A DNA stretch of 10,952 nt from JAWLBW01 sp041687475 (GCA_041687475.1 JAWLBW010000146.1:1-10952), one strand, 5' to 3'. Counted from the stretch's first letter, positions 1 through 7,492 are shown. Notes: generated by a model not told the origin, from the letters alone. Made by a program: numbers and translations.

Positions 1-1211
1 GGTGACAAGGTGATGTAGGCGGCGTCGTTGTCGACGACGGAGGCCGTCGCGACACCATCGAGAAAGCCGGCTGCCGAAGCGGTGAGATTAACCGACTCGT
101 CTACCGAGTTGAGGTCTTCAACCGCGCTTGCCGTAAATGACGCCGATGTGTCGCCGTCGAGAACGGTAACCGACGGAGGTACGGTAAGCGCGGCATTGTC
201 GCTGGTCAGGAACACGACGACGTCGCCCGCCGCCGGTTCGCTCAGCAGAACGCTGAAAGTCTGATCGGCGCCCTCTGCGATAGCCGGCGAGGCAGGCGAC
301 AGGGTGAGAAACGCAGCATCGTTATCGGTAACCGAAACCAACGCCGCTCCATCGGAAAAGCCCCCGGCGGTTGCGGTGAGCGTGGCCGATTCCGAAACCG
401 AGTTGCCGTCATCCTCGAGCGCATCGACGGTAAACGCGGCACTGGTGTCGCCGTTGAGCACGGTAACCGTGGCCGCTACGGCGACTGCAGGGTCATCGCT
501 CGTCAACGTAATGACCGTGTCGCCGGCAGCAGGCTGGCTCAAGGTAACCGTCGCCGGCAGCGAAGCCCCTTCACCCAGAAGAATGGTCGAGGGCGTGAGC
601 GTGATGTAAGGGCTGTCGTTATCCGTGACATCGACCGTTGCGGTTCCGTCGGTATGACCGGTCGCGGTGGCGGTAATCGTGGCCGTTTCGCTTACCGAGT
701 CGGCGTCTTCGACCGCCGTTGCCGCAAACGTGACCGACGTGTCGCCGTTTACCACGGTTGCCGAAGCCGGCACCGTAAGCGCGGGGTCCGACGAGCTCAA
801 GCTCACGACCGTGTCGCCGACCGCCGGGTTGCTGAGGGTGATCGTGACGGTCTGTGCCGTACCCTCGACCTGGGTCGACGTGGCGGGCGACAGGGAAATC
901 GCCGTCACGGCAATGTCGTCGTCGGTCACGTTCACGGTTCCGGTGACAGGCGCGTAGCCCGTAGCGCTTACCGTTACCTCGCCGGTGGCATCGAGCGCGT
1001 CGGCATCATCGAGCGGCGTAACCGAAAAGGTGAGGCTCGTTTCGCCCGCGAGACCGCTGACCGAAGCCGGCACCGAGTAGGCGGCCGAATTGGTATTGAT
1101 CAGCGAAAACGTCAGGCCACCCGAGGGAACGGCCTTGGTAAGCGAGAGGGTGACGGTGGCCGACGCGCCACCTTCGGTAACGGCAACGGGGTCGGGGCTG
1201 AAGGTAATCAC
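1..1211 (-). repeat. Tandem ~297-bp coding repeats (Calx-beta-like domains)
   Basis: The junction motif V(T/V)D(N/D)D recurs with its first base at 929, 629, 332 and 38 on the minus strand. Spacings are 300, 297 and 294 bp (100, 99 and 98 codons). Each unit reads as hydrophobic strand, (A/V)EG(A/T), a PA(A/V)GD(T/V)V turn, SD(D/N/P)xA, GDTS, then an acidic calcium-site-like loop. The first unit, starting near 1211, is the most divergent. The units are similar but not identical in DNA, so this is an old domain array rather than a fresh amplification. More units probably lie left of the window. Confidence 0.85.
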
Positions 1212-2003
1212 ACCCTGACCACTGGGCGTCAGCTGATCGCTCTGGGCATCGAAGTTGGTGCCGGGGCCCGGCGGGTTGGCAGTGCCGACGATGTCACGGC
1301 TGAAACCCGGGCCGCCTGTCTGGTTGGTGCCGGCAATGAAGCGCAGCGGCGTCGATTCGGTGATACCGACGGAGTTCAGCCAGGTCCAGGGTACCGCAAC
1401 GACGGCGAAGTAATCATCATCGCCACCAAAGGTCGAGCCGGCGACAGGCGGGCGCACCATGTAGATGTCGGTCGTCGCATTCACCGAGAAAAGAGCGGGC
1501 GGAGTGGGTGTGTTCGTCGAGTTGCCTGTGCCGTCGGGACAGGTGGCGGTGCACTGGTAGAACTCAAGAAGATCCGAACCGCGCCCATCGTAGTGAACGA
1601 GGTATTCGAAATCACTGAAGTCGTTGTTGGTGTCGATCATGACACCCCAACCCATCGACGAAAAGCCCTGCGCCGCCGACTGCCAGGGATCGCCGTTCAG
1701 GCGAATGCGAAAGTAGAAATCGGTATCGTCCTGGTAAATGTAGAACGCGGGGTTGGTGGCATCGCCGACGAGGTCGAGGTGCGCCTGCGAACTGTCGCCG
1801 GCTACGTCGCCGATGGGTACGCCGCCGGCGGTTACCGGCATCCACTCTGCCTCGGTTGGAAACACGCCGTGACTCGCGTGCGCTGCCGGCCCCTGCAAGA
1901 CCGACAGGAACACGGCCAGGAGAATGATTCCCGAAAAGTGCGTCACACGCGACAAAAATGTGACGATTCGTGAGCATTCGGCGTCTAAGTTGACAGTAAA
2001 CAA
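1..2003 (-). CDS. Large exported repeat protein with tandem Calx-beta-like domains (5' part, runs off the left edge)
   Basis: The minus-strand frame is open from 2003 to base 1 (667 codons) with no stop, so the C-terminus lies outside the window. I chose the TTG at 2003-2001 because GAGG sits 7 nt before it. A GTG at 1946 lacks a ribosome site but would leave an ideal short signal peptide (hydrophobic core IILLAVFLSVL, likely cleavage after AHA near residue 43 of the long form), so it is a real alternative. Residues about 44-260 form an Asp/Tyr-rich beta-type domain with DTDFYFRIRL, MIDTNNDFSDFEY and a CTATC pair. I do not recognise its family; a carbohydrate-binding-like sandwich is a guess. 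From residue about 265 onward come tandem repeats of 98-100 residues, each ending in V(T/V)D(N/D)D and containing GDTS and a VED/LDD acidic turn, as in Calx-beta or similar bacterial surface modules. Export is well supported; adhesion or biofilm function is inference. Confidence 0.88.
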   Translation of the reverse strand, partial: MFTVNLDAECSRIVTFLSRVTHFSGIILLAVFLSVLQGPAAHASHGVFPTEAEWMPVTAGGVPIGDVAGDSSQAHLDLVGDATNPAFYIYQDDTDFYFRIRLNGDPWQSAAQGFSSMGWGVMIDTNNDFSDFEYLVHYDGRGSDLLEFYQCTATCPDGTGNSTNTPTPPALFSVNATTDIYMVRPPVAGSTFGGDDDYFAVVAVPWTWLNSVGITESTPLRFIAGTNQTGGPGFSRDIVGTANPPGPGTNFDAQSDQLTPSGQGVITFSPDPVAVTEGGASATVTLSLTKAVPSGGLTFSLINTNSAAYSVPASVSGLAGETSLTFSVTPLDDADALDATGEVTVSATGYAPVTGTVNVTDDDIAVTAISLSPATSTQVEGTAQTVTITLSNPAVGDTVVSLSSSDPALTVPASATVVNGDTSVTFAATAVEDADSVSETATITATATGHTDGTATVDVTDNDSPYITLTPSTILLGEGASLPATVTLSQPAAGDTVITLTSDDPAVAVAATVTVLNGDTSAAFTVDALEDDGNSVSESATLTATAGGFSDGAALVSVTDNDAAFLTLSPASPAIAEGADQTFSVLLSEPAAGDVVVFLTSDNAALTVPPSVTVLDGDTSASFTASAVEDLNSVDESVNLTASAAGFLDGVATASVVDNDAAYITLS

Positions 2004-2307
2004 GGTCCAACCTCAGGCAGTTATCTTCATGCGGAACCGTTGCCTTTTCGTGTGACGGCGCCTGATGCGTTGTGGGGGCGGGCAAGAGCTTCAAAGAGGG
2101 ATAGAAAAGCCTCTTTTTCATCGACTGCAAATAGTTCGACGTCGAAGCGACGGCAAAAAAGGGATGCCGTACCCTATTTCTGTGGTTGCTGCCAACCCCC
2201 CGCACGCTAATCAGGGTGGAAGGGTACCACAATGCCCGACAATCTACCAATTCCTTACGGGTTGAGGTGCAGGAGTTCCGGCGCTCGCTTTCCGTGTCGG
2301 TTGGCAT
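2004..2307. other. Non-coding gap between the repeat-protein gene and the tRNA-Ser promoter
   Basis: I see no convincing gene here; short open frames show no family features. It should hold the leader and promoter of the minus-strand repeat-protein gene. A short hairpin (AAAGAGG 2093-2099, CCTCTTT 2110-2116) is followed by two more T on the plus strand, but no plus-strand gene precedes it. On the minus strand, AGGCA (2045-2041) can pair with TGCCT (2019-2015), and this second arm overlaps the GAGG ribosome site by one base pair's distance, so a start-site hairpin is possible. No minus-strand -35/-10 pair stands out. Confidence 0.5.
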
Positions 2308-2336
2308 TTGCCACCGCTCACGCAAGCTGCTACACT
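2308..2336 (+). promoter_or_regulatory. Sigma70-type promoter of tRNA-Ser(CGA)
   Basis: TTGCCA (2308-2313) and TACACT (2331-2336) are separated by exactly 17 bp. They match the sigma70 consensus at 5/6 and 4/6 positions. Transcription would begin near 2343, about 20 bp before the mature tRNA 5' end. Confidence 0.65.
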
Positions 2337-2363
2337 GCTCTATTCTGTCTGTATGCGATTTCA

Positions 2364-2455
<92 letters not shown>

Positions 2456-2460
2456 TTTCG

Positions 2461-2498
2461 AAAGGGTTTCACGATTTGACTCGTGAGACCCTTTTTTT
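2461..2498 (+). terminator. Rho-independent terminator after tRNA-Ser
   Basis: A 14-bp inverted repeat (2461-2474 with 2481-2494, one G-T wobble) with a 6-nt loop is followed by an unbroken T run to 2498. It ends the tRNA transcript and insulates the next gene. Confidence 0.92.
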
Positions 2499-2545
2499 GT
2501 GGTGCTTCGGCACGACCCACAGTCGGTTCACACTCGGCCGCCCAT

Positions 2546-2574
2546 TTGCCGGACGTGCATCGATGGGTTAAGGT
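2546..2574 (+). promoter_or_regulatory. Possible weak promoter of the pyruvyl transferase gene
   Basis: TTGCCG (2546-2551) and TAAGGT (2569-2574) are 17 bp apart, between the upstream terminator and the ATG at 2617. The -35 matches 4/6 and the -10 only 3/6, so this is a candidate based mostly on position and spacing. Confidence 0.25.
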
Positions 2575-2616
2575 ACTTCTCTCGCAGAGAGAATTTCAGA
2601 CATCGGGGGTTGAACG

Positions 2617-3783
2617 ATGTACACGATTCTGACGACCGGTCCGGGGCACGCAAGCGGCAACGTAGGCGATTACCTCATTACCGCCAGCGCCATCGAACTG
2701 TTGAAGCGGGAGACCGGCGTGGAAGAATTTCAGGTCTTCTTCCGCAGCGAAGACCTGACCTCGCGCATCGACGCCGTCAATGCCTCGAAAGCCGTCATCA
2801 TGCCCGGCTTCGGTATTCGCGAGCCGCTGTATCCGCAAACCTATGGACTGGTAGAAGACCTTTCGAAACTGACCGTGCCGCTCATTCCGCTCGGAGCGGG
2901 CTGGAAGAGCTTTCCCGGTGACGCAGAAGACGCCGAGTTTCTGACGTACCAGCCGGAAACGGTCGAGTTTCTGCAGATGCTGGCCGACCAGGCCGGCGTC
3001 TTTACGACCCGCGACCTATATACCTCCCGTGTCATGGAGCGTCATAAGGTAAGCCCCGTGGCGTTGGTCGGCGACTGCGCCTGGTACAAGCCCGCGTTTC
3101 TGGGAACGCCCTTCCGCCGGGTCAATACGCCCCGGCGCATCGTTTTCACTACCCCCCACTACGCCCACTACCATGAACAGGCAAAGCGACTCGGTAGCCT
3201 GCTGCGCGAATCCTTTCCCGACGCCGAACTGATCTGCGCGTTCCACAGCCGCCTGGGTCCCTGGGACCGAAAGCTGTGGAACCACCTGAAGACCCTCGGT
3301 TACCAGGTTCGCTACATGAGTCACGTCGTCGAGAACCTCGACTTCTACTCGTCGTGCGACCTGCATGTCGGCTACCGCCTGCACGGCCATGTCGCCTTTC
3401 TGCGTCAACGCATTCCCTCAGTGCTCGTGAACGAAGACGGACGCAGCACGGCGGCCTCGGCTACGCTGGGCATGGGCGGATTCAACGCATCGAAACGGCG
3501 ACTTTCGCCCGAAGCCGCTGCCCGATTCAGGCGTTTCGACCGCTCGCGAATGGGGCGGCTCGTTCGCGCCGTCGCAACCCGCACCCCGACCCGCTTGGGC
3601 GACGCGCCCCAGTATGCCGACCATGTCGTCTCACCCGCCGACGAGCAGATTCCGGTCAAGGTCATCGAGTACGTACTGACGCAGCTCGAAACGGGCTTCG
3701 AAGCCTACGACGCCATTGCCGCCCTCATCGACAAGACCTACGAAGAGAGCATGCGTCCGTTTCTGCGCAGCTTGCCGCGTTGA
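2617..3783 (+). CDS. Polysaccharide pyruvyl transferase family protein
   Basis: The 388-residue protein fits the polysaccharide pyruvyl transferase family (PF04230), whose members move pyruvate from phosphoenolpyruvate onto sugars of surface polysaccharides or use related GT-B-like chemistry. Visible marks are the N-terminal G-N-V-G-D-Y-L-I loop (residues 14-21), a PLGAGW segment at 91-96, and the C-terminal DLHVGYRLHGHVAFLRQRIP block (248-267) with its conserved Arg-His. VNEDGRS follows at 271-277. There is no signal peptide or membrane segment, so it should be cytoplasmic or membrane-peripheral. A G-rich ribosome site lies about 8 nt before the ATG. The gene stands alone, between the tRNA-Ser terminator and a tRNA-Ser fragment 8 bp after its stop. 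The sugar acceptor cannot be told from sequence. Confidence 0.85.
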   Translation: MYTILTTGPGHASGNVGDYLITASAIELLKRETGVEEFQVFFRSEDLTSRIDAVNASKAVIMPGFGIREPLYPQTYGLVEDLSKLTVPLIPLGAGWKSFPGDAEDAEFLTYQPETVEFLQMLADQAGVFTTRDLYTSRVMERHKVSPVALVGDCAWYKPAFLGTPFRRVNTPRRIVFTTPHYAHYHEQAKRLGSLLRESFPDAELICAFHSRLGPWDRKLWNHLKTLGYQVRYMSHVVENLDFYSSCDLHVGYRLHGHVAFLRQRIPSVLVNEDGRSTAASATLGMGGFNASKRRLSPEAAARFRRFDRSRMGRLVRAVATRTPTRLGDAPQYADHVVSPADEQIPVKVIEYVLTQLETGFEAYDAIAALIDKTYEESMRPFLRSLPR

Positions 3784-3791
3784 GTGGTTCG

Positions 3792-3837
3792 GGAGAGGTG
3801 GCCGCGTCTCTGAAGGTACCTGACTCGAAATCAGGCG
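3792..3837 (+). pseudogene. tRNA-Ser(CGA) remnant, 5' half only
   Basis: These 46 bp copy the 5' half of the tRNA-Ser at 2364. The first 13 bases are identical, then a changed D-loop stretch (CGTCT in place of AGTTGG), then 28 identical bases through the complete anticodon arm with CGA. Similarity stops at the start of the variable arm. No T arm or 3' acceptor strand follows, so it cannot fold into a tRNA. It lies in the same orientation as the intact gene, 1428 bp downstream, with the pyruvyl transferase gene between them. The rest of the gap to 3921 shows no gene and no clear terminator. Confidence 0.85.
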
Positions 3838-3921
3838 ACATGTACAGAATACGTTCTAATCGGTATCACCTTGCCACATACCGAAAAGCTGCGGCCTTGT
3901 CAGGAGGGACTGTGCAGACAC

Positions 3922-4242
3922 CTACCTGGGCGCGAGCACCTTCAAGCCGACGATGCCGGAAATGATGAGCAGAATGGAAACGGTGCGACCGACCGTGGCC
4001 ACCTCGCCGAAGAGCACCACGCCCAGCACGGCCGTACCCATCGTGCCGATACCCGTCCACACGGCGTAGGCGGTTCCCAGCGGAAGCGTGCGCAAGGCAA
4101 TGCCCAGTAAGCCGAAGCTTGCGATCATGCACCCGACCGTCCACACACTGGGAATCAGACGGGTAAACCCCTCGGTATACTTGAGACCGACGGCCCAGCC
4201 GATTTCGAAAAGGCCGGCGACAAAAAGAATGATCCACGCCAT
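3922..4242 (-). CDS. gdx: Gdx/SugE guanidinium exporter (small multidrug resistance family)
   Basis: This 106-residue inner-membrane protein has the four hydrophobic helices and exact size of the SMR family. It carries the SugE/Gdx subtype marks: Glu13 and Trp16 in helix 1, Ser42 in helix 2, the GTAYAVWTGIG block at 56-66 with Tyr59 and Trp62, and Lys101 near the end. Proteins of this subtype export guanidinium in exchange for protons as antiparallel dimers. The start ATG is unambiguous from the MAWIIL N-terminus; its ribosome site is weak (GAAAGA about 9-10 nt upstream). The leader contains a guanidine-II riboswitch, which independently supports guanidinium as substrate and suggests induction by it. 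Older annotation would call it SugE, quaternary ammonium resistance. Confidence 0.95.
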   Translation of the reverse strand: MAWIILFVAGLFEIGWAVGLKYTEGFTRLIPSVWTVGCMIASFGLLGIALRTLPLGTAYAVWTGIGTMGTAVLGVVLFGEVATVGRTVSILLIISGIVGLKVLAPR

Positions 4243-4267
4243 GGAGAAAATCTTTCAGGGGAAAAAG

Positions 4268-4337
4268 CGGGGTCGTCCCCGGTTCGCTCCCTGCGAACCC
4301 GAAGCAGGGCGGGTTCGCCGACACCGGGTCGTCCCGA
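4268..4337 (-). promoter_or_regulatory. Guanidine-II (mini-ykkC) riboswitch in the gdx leader
   Basis: On the minus strand the leader holds two small hairpins with ACGA tetraloops, fitting the ACGR loops that define this class: CGGG-ACGA-CCCG (4336-4325, plus an outer G-T pair) and CGGGG-ACGA-CCCCG (4281-4268). In known guanidine-II RNAs each loop binds one guanidinium and the loops meet through their CG bases, usually freeing the ribosome site of an SMR exporter. The gdx ATG lies 25 nt after the second hairpin. The 43-nt linker is unusual in itself: it holds a perfect 9-bp stem (4318-4310 with 4301-4293). The second ACGA hairpin is followed by C and five T, so a terminator-like role is possible. 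Class assignment is strong; the on/off mechanism is inference. Confidence 0.9.
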
Positions 4338-4486
4338 AGTCAGGAGGAAAAGGCTTCCGAGAACAGTGGACCACAGGAGGCGCCGTGAAGCAATGCCCGT
4401 AGCCGTGCAGAATGAAGCGGCCGCCGGCCCAGCGCTCGCGCGAACGGAGGTGGCGGGGCCGCTTTCAACCGAAGTACCATATCTGC

Positions 4487-5368
4487 ATGGAATGGAATAT
4501 CAGCGGTAAGACCGTCGTCATCACGGGAGCCAACCAGGGTATCGGCAAGGAAACGGCGCGCACGCTCGGCAGGCTCGGGGCGAAAATCGTCATGGTCTGT
4601 CGCAGCCGGCCGAAAGCCGAAGCCGCGCGCGATGAACTGCTTGCCGAAAACCCCGCTCTCGGCGTCGATCTCCATTTTGCCGACCTTGCGGTGATGGAAG
4701 ACGTGCGCCGCGTCGCCCGAGAGCTGAGCGAAAGCCACGAGCGAATCGACGTTCTGATCAACAACGCCGGCATTTACCTGGCCGATCGCACGGTAACCGG
4801 CGAAGGCATGGAAACCGTGTTCGCCGTCAACCACCTGGCGCCGTTTCTGCTCACGCGTCTCTTGTGGAAGAAACTGCAGGCATCGGCCCCGGCCCGCGTG
4901 GTCAACGTTACCTCCGAGGCCCATCGCATCGGCCGAATCGACTTCGCCGATCTTCATTCCGAGACGCGCTATCGGGCGGCTCGTGCCTATGCCGACGCCA
5001 AGCTGGCCAACATTCTCTTCACGGCTGAACTGGCCCGTCGCGCCGGCGACACCCCGGTTACCGTGAACGCCCTGCACCCCGGCGCCGTGTACACGAACTT
5101 CGCGCAGGACAACGGCGGCTGGCTGAAGCGCCTCATAGCAGTAGGGCAGCCCTTTCTCCTCACGCCCGCCCGCGGCGCCATCAACAGCGTGCATCTGGCA
5201 AAGTCACCCGATGTCGCCGGAATCACCGGACGGTATTTCCGCGCCCGCAAGCCCGTCAACCCGATCCGCTCCGCCCGTGATCCCGAACTGGCTGCGAGAC
5301 TCTGGAATGTAAGCAGCGACCTGGTCGAACTTCCCCGAGAACTGGGCGCCGAGTCGCTGAAGGCGTAG
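4487..5368 (+). CDS. Short-chain dehydrogenase/reductase, retinol dehydrogenase-like
   Basis: The 293-residue protein is a classical NAD(P)-dependent SDR, closest in layout to the retinol dehydrogenase/WW-oxidoreductase-like group. It has the cofactor loop TGANQGIG (13-20), Arg39-Ser40 after strand 2 suggesting NADP preference, DLA at 66-68, NNAG at 92-95, catalytic Ser143, and the Tyr168-x3-Lys172 pair in AYADAK. NALHPGAVYT (194-203) follows. The frame is open further up to an ATG at 4412, but that 25-residue extension is Arg-rich and unlike the family, so I start at MEWNISGK. Neither start has a clear ribosome site. It is divergent from gdx and convergent with the DprE2-like gene; its substrate is unknown, and nothing ties it firmly to the arabinose pathway. 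Confidence 0.87.
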   Translation: MEWNISGKTVVITGANQGIGKETARTLGRLGAKIVMVCRSRPKAEAARDELLAENPALGVDLHFADLAVMEDVRRVARELSESHERIDVLINNAGIYLADRTVTGEGMETVFAVNHLAPFLLTRLLWKKLQASAPARVVNVTSEAHRIGRIDFADLHSETRYRAARAYADAKLANILFTAELARRAGDTPVTVNALHPGAVYTNFAQDNGGWLKRLIAVGQPFLLTPARGAINSVHLAKSPDVAGITGRYFRARKPVNPIRSARDPELAARLWNVSSDLVELPRELGAESLKA

Positions 5369-5439
5369 GCGATTCTACGGCCGAACCGGGGCCTCAGCAG
5401 ATGGGGCAACCCCCTTCCACCCGTAAGGGCAGTTGCGTC

Positions 5440-6177
5440 CTAGAGCTTCGCCCGCTTGAAGATCACCTCAGGCACCGAGCGAATGATCATCATGATGAAA
5501 AGCCAGAAGAACGGCAGGTACACGACGTTCCGATGCTTGTCGATGGCCCTGACGATACCTTCGGCCACCGTGTCGGGCACGGCCCAGAGCGGTCCCTTTT
5601 TGAATTCGGCCGTCATGGGCGTGTCGACGAACCCCGGCTTGATGGTCAAGACCTGAACGCCCGCCGGATGCAGTCGGTTTCGCAGCCCCTGCAGAAACAG
5701 CGAGACCGCGCCTTTGGCCGAGCCATAGACATAATTGGACTGTCGCCCCCGATCGCCCGCCACCGAGCTGATGACGGCGATGGTACCGCTGCCCTGCGCT
5801 TCAAAATGATTGCCGAGCCACGTAAGCATGGAAATGACGCTGAGCGCATTGGTGTTGAACTCGGCCAGCGTGCGGGCAAAATCCTTCTCGCACGCCTTCT
5901 GATCGGGCAGCGTACCGTGCGCGATCAGTACCACGTCGATTCCCCCCAGCGTGTCGAGCGCCTTTTGCAGGAGATCGGGATGACCGGCGAAGTCGTTGGC
6001 GTCGAACGCCTGGTGATGTACCTTCTCGGCGCCGCGCACCTGCAGATCGACCGCGATGGTCGAGAGACGCTCGGCATTGCGGCCGAGCAGAAACAGGCGG
6101 TCGCCTGCCGCGGCGAACCTGCGGGCGGTGGCTTCGGCAATGGCCGAGGTGGCTCCGATAAGCAGAACTTTCTTCAT
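5440..6177 (-). CDS. dprE2: DprE2-like decaprenylphosphoryl-2-keto-ribose reductase (SDR)
   Basis: This 245-residue SDR starts at MKKVLLIGATSAIAEA; the frame is open for 38 more codons upstream, but those overlap the end of DprE1 and look unlike protein. The glycine loop is GATSAIA (8-14), with NTNA at 108-111, Ser138 and Tyr151-x3-Lys155 (YGSAK). The hydrophobic tail with aromatic and Arg residues (218-240) resembles the membrane-facing end of mycobacterial DprE2. DprE2 reduces the 2-keto intermediate made by DprE1, giving polyprenyl-phosphoryl D-arabinose. The gene follows the DprE1-like gene by 22 bp on the same strand, the usual pairing, so the two are probably one transcript. Without that neighbour the motif set would only say SDR; the context makes the specific call likely. 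Confidence 0.85.
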   Translation of the reverse strand: MKKVLLIGATSAIAEATARRFAAAGDRLFLLGRNAERLSTIAVDLQVRGAEKVHHQAFDANDFAGHPDLLQKALDTLGGIDVVLIAHGTLPDQKACEKDFARTLAEFNTNALSVISMLTWLGNHFEAQGSGTIAVISSVAGDRGRQSNYVYGSAKGAVSLFLQGLRNRLHPAGVQVLTIKPGFVDTPMTAEFKKGPLWAVPDTVAEGIVRAIDKHRNVVYLPFFWLFIMMIIRSVPEVIFKRAKL

Positions 6178-6199
6178 GGACGAACCCGGTAAAAACGGT

Positions 6200-7492
6200 C
6201 TAGAGCCCCAGTCGCGCAGACTGCAGGCTGTTGAACACGCGGTCGGCGCCGTAGCGCACCCGCAGATCGTGAAATTCTTTCCAGCGTGCATAGCCGCGTT
6301 TGAACGTGGCTTCGCTCATGCGCACATCCTTCGACAGGTACACGCGCCCCCCGAGATCGTGCACGACGGCGTCAAGCTTGTCGAGAAGGGGAAAGAGCCC
6401 GTCTTCGATGCGGAAGTCCAGCGCCAGCGTATAGCCGCGCATGGGAAAGGAAAGGTGATTGGCGTTGGCGTCGCCGAAAGCCTTGAGCACGGCCAGGAAC
6501 GACCCCTTGCCCGAGGCGGCGATGCGCCGGATGATGTCGCGCATACCCTCGAGTCCGCTCTCCGGCGGAATAACGAATTGATATTGCGTGAAACCGGCCT
6601 TGCCGTACATCCGGTTCCAGTTGTGAATGCCGTCGAGGGGGTAGAAGAAAGGCTCGTAGTGCACGGTACGTTCGGTACGCCGACGCTGCACCCGATTGTA
6701 GTAAAGGGTATTGAATGCGCTGATGGTGTAGCGGTTCAGCGTTGGGCCGGGCAGATCGACGGGCATGGGAAGCCCCTGCTTGCGCGACAGCTCGAGACGT
6801 CCGTCGTCGGCATGCTCGCCGACCATGAGCAACGAGCGCCCCAGGCTGTCTCCGGTCGAAAGGCAGTCGATCCACGCGACGGAGTAGGTTGCCGACTGGT
6901 GCTCGGCAAACAGCCCGAAAACCTCATCGAGGTTCGCCGCCTTCAAGACGATTTCGTCGATATAGGCGCTGTTGATGCGCTTGAGGCCGAAGGTCGCTTC
7001 CAGAATGACGCCGGTCAGGCCCATGCCCCCGGCCGTCGCGTGAAACAGCTCGGCGTTTTCGTCGCGCGAGCAGGTCACCGTTTTTCCGTCGGCAAGCATC
7101 AGACGAAAGCTGTGCACATGATCGCTGAAGCAGCCGTCGACATGATGGTTTTTTCCATGCACGTCGCTGGCAATGGCGCCGCCGACGGTCACAAACTTCG
7201 TGCCCGGCGTCACCGGCAGAAACCATCCCCGCGGCACGAAGACACGCAACACTTCGGCCAGGCTCACGCCCGCCTCGCAGGTTACAGTGCCGGTTTCTTC
7301 GTCGAAGGCAAGAAAGTGATCGAGATAGCGGGTATCAAGAACGTGAGCGGCCAGCGAGCTGTCGCCGTAACTGCGCCCGAGACCGCGGGCAACGAGCGAA
7401 TCCTTGCCGGACACCACGAGAGACCCGGGCGTCTGAGGCAGGTCGACTTTTGCTTCAATAACGGGGTAGCGGCCCCAACCCGATATATCCAT
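6200..7492 (-). CDS. dprE1: DprE1-like decaprenylphosphoryl-ribose 2'-oxidase (FAD)
   Basis: This 430-residue protein has the vanillyl-alcohol-oxidase-type FAD domain and matches mycobacterial DprE1 along its length. RGLGRSYGD lies at 36-44, then VTVGGAIASDVHGKNHH at 101-117 (His112 and Lys114 match M. tuberculosis His132 and Lys134). NWNRMYGKAGFTQYQF follows at 291-306 (Gln303 and Gln305 match Gln334 and Gln336), with YLSKD at 385-389 (Lys388 matches Lys418). DprE1 oxidises the 2'-hydroxyl of polyprenyl-phosphoryl ribose, the first half of the epimerisation to arabinose. The residue matching the benzothiazinone target Cys387 is Ala357. I start at MDISGWGRYP; a 45-codon upstream extension of the frame is not family-like. 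It heads the dprE1-dprE2 pair and diverges from the UbiA gene. Equivalences come from recalled M. tuberculosis sequence. Confidence 0.92.
   Translation of the reverse strand: MDISGWGRYPVIEAKVDLPQTPGSLVVSGKDSLVARGLGRSYGDSSLAAHVLDTRYLDHFLAFDEETGTVTCEAGVSLAEVLRVFVPRGWFLPVTPGTKFVTVGGAIASDVHGKNHHVDGCFSDHVHSFRLMLADGKTVTCSRDENAELFHATAGGMGLTGVILEATFGLKRINSAYIDEIVLKAANLDEVFGLFAEHQSATYSVAWIDCLSTGDSLGRSLLMVGEHADDGRLELSRKQGLPMPVDLPGPTLNRYTISAFNTLYYNRVQRRRTERTVHYEPFFYPLDGIHNWNRMYGKAGFTQYQFVIPPESGLEGMRDIIRRIAASGKGSFLAVLKAFGDANANHLSFPMRGYTLALDFRIEDGLFPLLDKLDAVVHDLGGRVYLSKDVRMSEATFKRGYARWKEFHDLRVRYGADRVFNSLQSARLGL

Noticed and set aside
1..1211. ~300-bp periodicity as a CRISPR array or mobile repeat
   Set aside because: The repeats are in-frame protein domains with diverged DNA, far longer than CRISPR repeats and without spacers.
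654..1973. Plus-strand open frame of 439 codons, Arg/Gly-rich
   Set aside because: It is antisense to the repeat protein, whose frame has a signal peptide and regular domain repeats; the plus-strand product is biased and shows no family features.
2093..2118. Hairpin with T run as a plus-strand terminator
   Set aside because: The stem is only 7 bp with a 10-nt loop, and no plus-strand gene ends upstream of it.
4412..4486. Upstream ATG adding 25 residues to the SDR protein
   Set aside because: The extension is Arg-rich, outside the family's normal N-terminus, and has no ribosome site.
5403..5413. GGGG-CAA-CCCC hairpin as a terminator between the convergent SDR and dprE2 genes
   Set aside because: It has four base pairs, a tight loop and no T run on either side.
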